A stretch of DNA of 64,000 bases from positions 496,001 through 560,000 of the forward strand of contig NW_021940918.1 of assembly GCF_004337985.1 (NCBI RefSeq). Reading direction: 5' to 3'. Within the stretch, counting starts at the first letter, position 1; each line of letters starts with the position of its first letter. The notes under the pieces were generated by a model. It saw only the letters and a list, made by a program, of their open reading frames with translations, was not told where the DNA came from and searched no databases. The translations under genes and the position numbers were made by a program. Shown piece by piece: positions 58,480-64,000 of this stretch. Origin of the DNA: Pyricularia pennisetigena. Taxonomy: Eukaryota; Ascomycota; Sordariomycetes; Magnaporthales; Pyriculariaceae.

Positions 58480-61400
58480 ATGGAGATTCAATGCACGGAT
58501 TTTCCCATCGTAACGACGCGGCCTGTCCAGTCCTTTAAGGACTCGCAACTCGGGGAACGGGTCGCGCAGTTTGCTTCGAAGTATGCCTCGGCTTTGACCT
58601 CAAATAAGCCGTTGCGGGAGAAGCCACGCGCGGATTGTGACAAGTATCGCGACTCACAGGAGCAAGTAATGAAACATTGGAGAGGGTAAGCGAGTCTTAT
58701 TTAAGCCTATTTTGATATAGCAGGCTTTTGCACTACCCAGGTTTGCTTTTGTTCCTACAGTTCAACTTGCTAATTCTAGGATATTCTTTGACGAACAGAT
58801 TTTTCCATGATGTCGTGCACAAGCTTCAGCCGGACGTTGATCCGGACGAGATCTGGCTTGATCTGTGTCGGGGAGGCCTCCCAGCATGCAAAGCGATGGA
58901 TTACTGCAAATGGTTCCTCGAAGACTATATTGCCCAATCCGCGCGAGAAGTTTGGTCCGACGAGTCCGACGACATGGATATCGAACGGTCGATAAAAAGG
59001 AATCTAAGCGTTTCGGCTATATGGAGAACTTTAGTAACAGCGGTCGATAACACGATACTTTATCGGAAAAGGCAAACCGTCGACGGCGAAGAGGCGCATC
59101 GATGGACCCTCATGTATTCTGATAGCCAGAAGAAGCGGGGATCGGGACCAGTAGCCGATATTTCGAATGTGAGTTCCATATGGGGTTTGAAGTTTGTCAT
59201 ATGCTTCCATTCGCCAGTATTAACGCAGGCCTTGACCAGTGGATAAAAACGGATTTGACTGTTGAGTACGATCTCGTTCAGGAGCAAACATTCAAGAAGG
59301 TCGGGGCGACTTCTGTGGATGCCCTCGTCCTATTGAGGGCGCTGTGGGTGAGCGCAGAACACATTCCTTGCAGCCGCCAGGATCGAGTCGACTTCCACAA
59401 GGCATTCCTCGTGATGCGCACAGGCGGTTTTCGCCCTGGCTGTGTTGTAAAACTAAAATACAAGCAAGTCGAAGTGGACCTAGTTCGACACCCAGGGTTG
59501 CCAGCCAGTACGAAGATGGTTCCTCGCGTAAATATCACGATTTTACAAAACAAAAGGAGACGAAGTCAAGCTGGCAAATCGCAGGACGAGAAGTGGGTAG
59601 ATCCAGGCCCTTGTTACGTTTTTATCGCTTCTCAAAAATGCTAACTACTTGCACACTATAATTTAGGGTTGAATTCCCAGTGTTTCCTGCAAAAGATCCA
59701 TTGGTCTGCCTCTCAACACTGTTAATTACACAGGCAATTTACGACCAAGCTTTTGCCACCTCAACGACTTCCCTCGATGACCTAACACGACCCAGGAACG
59801 ATCATTACGTCAAAATGCGCTGGAAGAAGGAGATGCTGGATCGGGAAATAATTCAGATAGATTATGCCACCTTTCTCAGGGGGTTTCACCGTTTGGTTCT
59901 TGTGGCTGGTGCTCGCGAAAAAATAAGGCCGTATGCATTGCGAGTCGGTGCAGGCGCCGACCTCGACAGTAAGTGCTACTCCATCCGGGTCTGGATTTGG
60001 ATCGCTGTACGAACCAATGCTGACTGAAATTTTAGAGGCTCTCACCTCTGCCCAGCGAAACTATGTGCTATCAAACTCTACCTCGATATTCGAAAAAAAC
60101 TATCAGCCAAGGGCCGTAAGCTTTGACCTGATGAAGATCACATTCGGGGACCATGCTGGAGGTGACGAGACCGAGGAACTGTTGAAGCTTACGCACAACA
60201 TGTCCTTCACGTGGAACAAAAATGCACCGATATACCCTACCCAGGAAGATGTCGCTTCCTTCGAACAGAAGCCCCGCATACGCGCTTACCGTGCCGAGTA
60301 TGCCAGGCTCAAAGTTGATCCCTCGCCAGAGGCCCAAAAGCAGGCAAACCGTGTGCAGTCGCGTATAAGCAAATCGATAGACATATTGTGCAAGCTGAGA
60401 GTAGCGCGGAGGAGAAAGGAATTCTGGGAGGATTCAGACGGACGCAACGCAGATGGAAAAAGAACAGACGATATGCCAAATCAACACATCAACCCGCGGA
60501 AAGCACGGCATCAAGATTCAATGACAGCCGCCACGCAGATTGGACAAATACTGTGCCAAGATGAAGTCGGATCCACAGAGTTCAGCAATTCGCTGCTCAA
60601 CTTTCTCCGCTGTGAAGACGATAGCATTGCGACACTTTGTGAGGGGCTCGAGTCACCACAGGCACCAATGCCTACCTGTCTCCTATGCAAAACCACTTTT
60701 ACAGACAGGAGAAACATGATACGACACAACGTTAATAAGCATCAAGCTCAATTTGAGAAGCCTTTCGACTGTCCCAGTTGCAAAAATCCTTATACCATCC
60801 AGGGTGCTGACGACTGGTATCAGCACGTCTTTTATTTCCACGGCAAGCAGAACGCTGCAAGATGGCCGCTTGTGAAGAAAGAAGCCGACACGGCCTCGAC
60901 GCTACTCACATGCGACCGACTAGCTGGTTCAAAACATATATGTTGCTTATGTGGCCATGATTACAACTCGAAGAAGAATCTAACACGGCACAACTTAGAA
61001 ACGCACCACCGGGAAGGACGGTTTGACAAGCTTTTCGACTGTCCTGCATGCAGCATTATCAACAATGAAAAAAGGGAAATAAACAATGCCGCAGAATGGA
61101 GCAGCCACGTCGCAAGGGTTCACGGCGAGCATAACGCCCCGGCGCTGCCAAAAAGCAATATTGACTTCAAACGGAACCGGGATGGGTGCAAAAAGAGTGA
61201 CAAGCCAGAGTTAGAGGGGAAAGATGCGAACCACAACGTACAAACGGTGGTCCCCAGAAAGAAAAGGCGAACCGATAAGGGCCAATTGGAAATATACAAA
61301 GGCAAAAAAGCCTTGTGCCTGCTTTGCGGATGGATCACGGCTCCTGGACGGTTCTTCTCCACGCATCTTGGCAAAAAGCACGGAAAGCAGTTTGAGTCAC

Positions 61401-61660
61401 CATTTTCTTGCCCAAGATGTTTGGAGTCGGGTCGCGAAGTGCGCATTTCTTGCCGGTTTGGTTGGACGTGTCACGTGTCGAAGGAACACGGTGGGGACAA
61501 CGGCGCTATGCTTGTTGATGCTGGTGAAAGCAACGACGGAGTCGGCCGCCGTTTGAAGTCGGATGTTGAGATGCCCAAGCAGGCTGAGGCTATATCGGGT
61601 GGCAAGGGAGCTTTGCTTGAGCCAGGCATCCCGGATACCCTCATTGATCCCGTTATTTGA
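58480..61660 (+). CDS. DUF3435 tyrosine-recombinase-like protein with zinc fingers (Starship captain-like)
   Basis: Exons 58480-58685, 58799-59168, 59240-59592, 59667-59968 and 60036-61660 give 951 residues; every phase fits and no stop or frameshift is needed. The DUF3435 core runs from about 75 to 450: the segment WIKTDLTVEYDL, the box I region TGGFRPGCVVKLKYK (candidate catalytic Arg257), the box II region IRPYALRVGAG (Arg397, Arg402, with Tyr399 where many recombinases have His), and the candidate nucleophile Tyr433 in FEKNYQPR. The C-terminal half has three C2H2 fingers (about 624-646, 713-735, 838-860), each followed by a CPxC...HG second finger. DUF3435 recombinases move Starship elements in Pezizomycotina and sit at their 5' ends, reading inward. 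Whether this copy mobilises DNA is inference. Confidence 0.85.
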
Positions 61661-62864
61661 TACGATATGGCCTGCCAGCACAAAATTTTAAATTAGTTTT
61701 GGATGGTTTAGGGTCGTCTCTTCAAACTACCTATATGTACGGGCCCAATTTTGGTCTGATTGCGAACCATTCCTCACATTCAACGTGCAAGCAACTTTAC
61801 ATCTTGCTCCAGATATTTGTATTGCAACTATTTTAACAGAAGGTTATCACCCATGGTGACCACTTTCCTCCCATTTGCTACACCCATGCAAAAGTACTTA
61901 AATTGGCATGGGAGCCCGCCATGCGCAGTCCAAGGACTATTCTACTCACGCAATGATATGAGCCCTCCGATAATGGCAAATGAATGCTACAGATTGGCGT
62001 GCCGGATTTACTGCCAGCCGTGGCCAACACCACCTTACGTGATACAGGACAGGGCTCGGTTTTAGGTACTCGCACGCGTTTGGCACTTCGTGCCTTCTTC
62101 ACCTCCTTTTTACCTTAGCTTAGATATTCGAACAGAATCACCCTATATTGTAGCCTTATCTCTTTGGAGGCGCCATTCGTGAAAATGACCGCGTAGTTAC
62201 AAGAATTTTACCGAATTGACATTAGGAGGAGGTAATGGTGGATACCAGAGCGCTCGTAAATTGGATGCTCTGCCTCATCATCTCCCGATAAAATGATTGG
62301 GTAACTTGAATGCAGCTGCATAATCCGAAATGACCTGCGTTAAGGATGTTGGTGTCGGTGGCATTGGGGCTTCGCTTGAGTTATGCATCACGGGTACTGT
62401 CATAAATCCGTTTGTTGGGGATGTCTAAGTAATACGGCGCGCCGTTGATTCTACTATCAGAACCTAATTTCATGTGCAAGGTGTTCATCACATGCCCAAT
62501 AAATTAATATATCCAGTTCTCGAACGTTGTTGCTATCAGTGATCCCCCGCCACGCCCTTCTAATAACTGCATGCTGCATCCTCAACTCATTACCGTTGCT
62601 GTGTGGGGGTAAAGTTCTCGCCCTGAAGCTGCTTTTGTCATGGGTGACATTGCAAACCCAACAGCGAGCGTGCACCACTGAAGGACGGTTGAATCCAGTT
62701 TAGGCATGCGGGCACAGGCGGCTGCCCATACAGTTTTTGTACTGTGCGTTGTGAGCTATCGCGGGGACCTCAAACAGTAAATAACGCCAGCCAGCCTTGT
62801 AGTAGGTTACAAATAAACGATGGGGCATACCCAACGGTCACCAATCGAATAGGACCGCCCTGTT

Positions 62865-62915
62865 GAGCAGAGGGTGAGCAGAGGGTGAGCAGCCTGAGCA
62901 GAGGGTGAGCAGCCT
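62865..62915 (+). repeat. Short tandem repeat of GAGCAG-initiated units
   Basis: Units GAGCAGAGGGT (A) and GAGCAGCCT (B) occur in the order A-A-B-A-B, with a degenerate unit after them. Confidence 0.9.
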
Positions 62916-63077
62916 GAGTGGGGGAGCAGACGGGCAAAGGGCGCGCAGGCATAGTAAGAGGCCCCGATCCTGGTTCCAGGTCACGAAACGTAAATGGTTG
63001 CGGTCAAGCCAACTTCGGGCGGGCTCCATGTTCACGACCTCTACGTAAATGTTTGTGAATTTATGCCCGAAATGCTT

Positions 63078-63201
63078 GCGTCTGGAGGGTGGCCGTCATT
63101 TGTGACCTGGTGAGGGGAAGTGGTGCCATTTCGAGAACAGTAGGTTTGTCTGGCCGACGTCGCCATTGGACTGGAATTCTAGACTACCACCCTCCAGATG
63201 C
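63078..63201. repeat. Imperfect inverted repeat
   Basis: GCGTCTGGAGGGTGG at 63078-63092 is the reverse complement of CCACCCTCCAGATGC at 63187-63201 except for one base. The enclosed 94 bases contain GTGACCTGG (63102-63110), itself the reverse complement of CCAGGTCAC at 62976-62984. Confidence 0.8.
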
Positions 63202-63726
63202 GCCTGACAGACTCTTATGCCAACACCACACTCCCGCATGGATGCAGCAAAACACGAGCCATTAATTTTTAACCTTTCCACGGCGCTGTGGAATGATATT
63301 AGTTTTTTTACTCGTTGAAACTCGTGGGAAATCTTGATTGGAGACACAGATAGTGGGGAGCATGATCTTTCTCCATTCATTGCCGCCAACAGCCTTGACT
63401 GCTGTTGCACACACAACACATATCCGGATGGCCGCATCCCGCCTAAATAGGCAGATTACAGCAACTGTATTGGCATCATGAAGTTGCAACAGAAACTACC
63501 CAATCGTTCTATCTTGCAGCCCCATTCAGCGTCGATCTCGCTTGATTTAGCAAGCCAACTCCATCTTATCTAAATGCTGGCGTGCTTGCCTCATCGCCAA
63601 CATGCATCTTTGGGGCTGGCGTGTCCAACTTGAATGACCAATGGACTGCTTTAGCCCCGGTCGTAGATGTTGATTCTCTTTCTTCTTTTTTTTCGAAGCC
63701 AAGTGTCGAAGAGCAGCAAGGTTTCC

Positions 63727-63734
63727 TATATAAG
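63727..63734 (+). promoter_or_regulatory. TATA box of a gene beyond the right edge
   Basis: TATATAAG is followed by a leader rich in CAA/CCA words (63780-63890), as in well-expressed fungal genes. No ATG-initiated coding region begins before the window ends, so a plus-strand gene probably starts just outside. Confidence 0.4.
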
Positions 63735-64000
63735 GGACTGACCTGTCATACACTGAGGCGCAGCTTTTACAAGCACCTGTCCAAAAGTAACGCAACGATC
63801 CCAAAATCACACCAAACTTCGCGGGTTTCAACAACAGATAATTCAATCAATTCAAAATACTACCATACCAAGAAACTATCAGTATATAGTTTAAAACTCT
63901 CTCTTTTCTTACATACTAATACTATTAGATTTTATTGTTTATTAGAGTTGTAAATACGAATATAAACGAGCAAAAGTTGAAAAAATACCGTTACAGTGGG

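Larger units (their letters stand above)
61661..64000. other. Gene-free 2.3 kb behind the DUF3435 gene
   Basis: No gene is supported on either strand. It holds a short tandem repeat (62865-62915), a 15-base imperfect inverted repeat (63078-63092 and 63187-63201) and a promoter-like sequence at the far right. If the DUF3435 gene is a captain, this would be the first part of the element's interior. Confidence 0.5.

Noticed and set aside
59169..59239. Frameshift in the DUF3435 gene
   Set aside because: A 71-base intron with gtgagt donor and gaccag acceptor restores the frame at WIKTDLTVEYDL, so the gene is intact.

Overview
This is nuclear DNA of a filamentous ascomycete, most likely a Sordariomycete. 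Nearly every gene has short spliceosomal introns with gtaagt-type donors and yag acceptors, coding GC is high, spacers carry long homopolymer T/A tracts, and the proteins are typical Pezizomycotina orthologues. The long T runs and short TACCTA/CTAGGT-type spacer words would suit Magnaporthales (Pyricularia-like), but that is only an impression. No bacterial features, tRNA, rRNA, CRISPR array or complete transposon with terminal repeats was recognised. Gene models were built by hand from frame, phase and splice signals.

Left part (0-16.7 kb) is gene-dense and mostly housekeeping: nudC (CS-domain dynein/nuclear-migration factor), a URI/Bud27-type prefoldin-like protein, a small secreted Pro-rich protein with an (AC)25 tract between its TATA box and start codon, a five-exon GH36 raffinose-synthase-like enzyme, the mitochondrial processing peptidase beta subunit, a secreted GH18 chitinase with C-terminal CBM18, and a peptide:N-glycanase (PNG1) with an intact Cys-His-Asp triad.

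Middle part (16.7-37.8 kb) is gene-poor: UTP4 (small-subunit processome) and a G1 cyclin are separated by a 10.7-kb gene-free stretch.

Right-centre (37.8-52.6 kb) carries a 996-residue protein of unknown function, a putatively N-myristoylated HTH-like protein, a mitochondrial-type SDR, a secreted Asn/Gln/Gly-rich surface protein with a strong promoter, and an Ala/Thr-rich, probably mitochondrial single-pass membrane protein.

The right end (54-64 kb) looks like accessory territory: an NmrA-like NAD(P)-binding protein next to an assembly gap, an AtuA/DUF1446 family gene, and 240 bp after it a complete five-exon DUF3435 tyrosine-recombinase-like gene with a C-terminal array of three paired zinc-finger modules. 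DUF3435 recombinases are the 'captains' of fungal Starship giant mobile elements, so the sequence from about 58.3 kb rightward may be the 5' end of such an element. The gene-poor 2.3 kb behind it contains a tandem repeat, an inverted repeat and a strong promoter facing out of the window. This is the most interesting part of the window.
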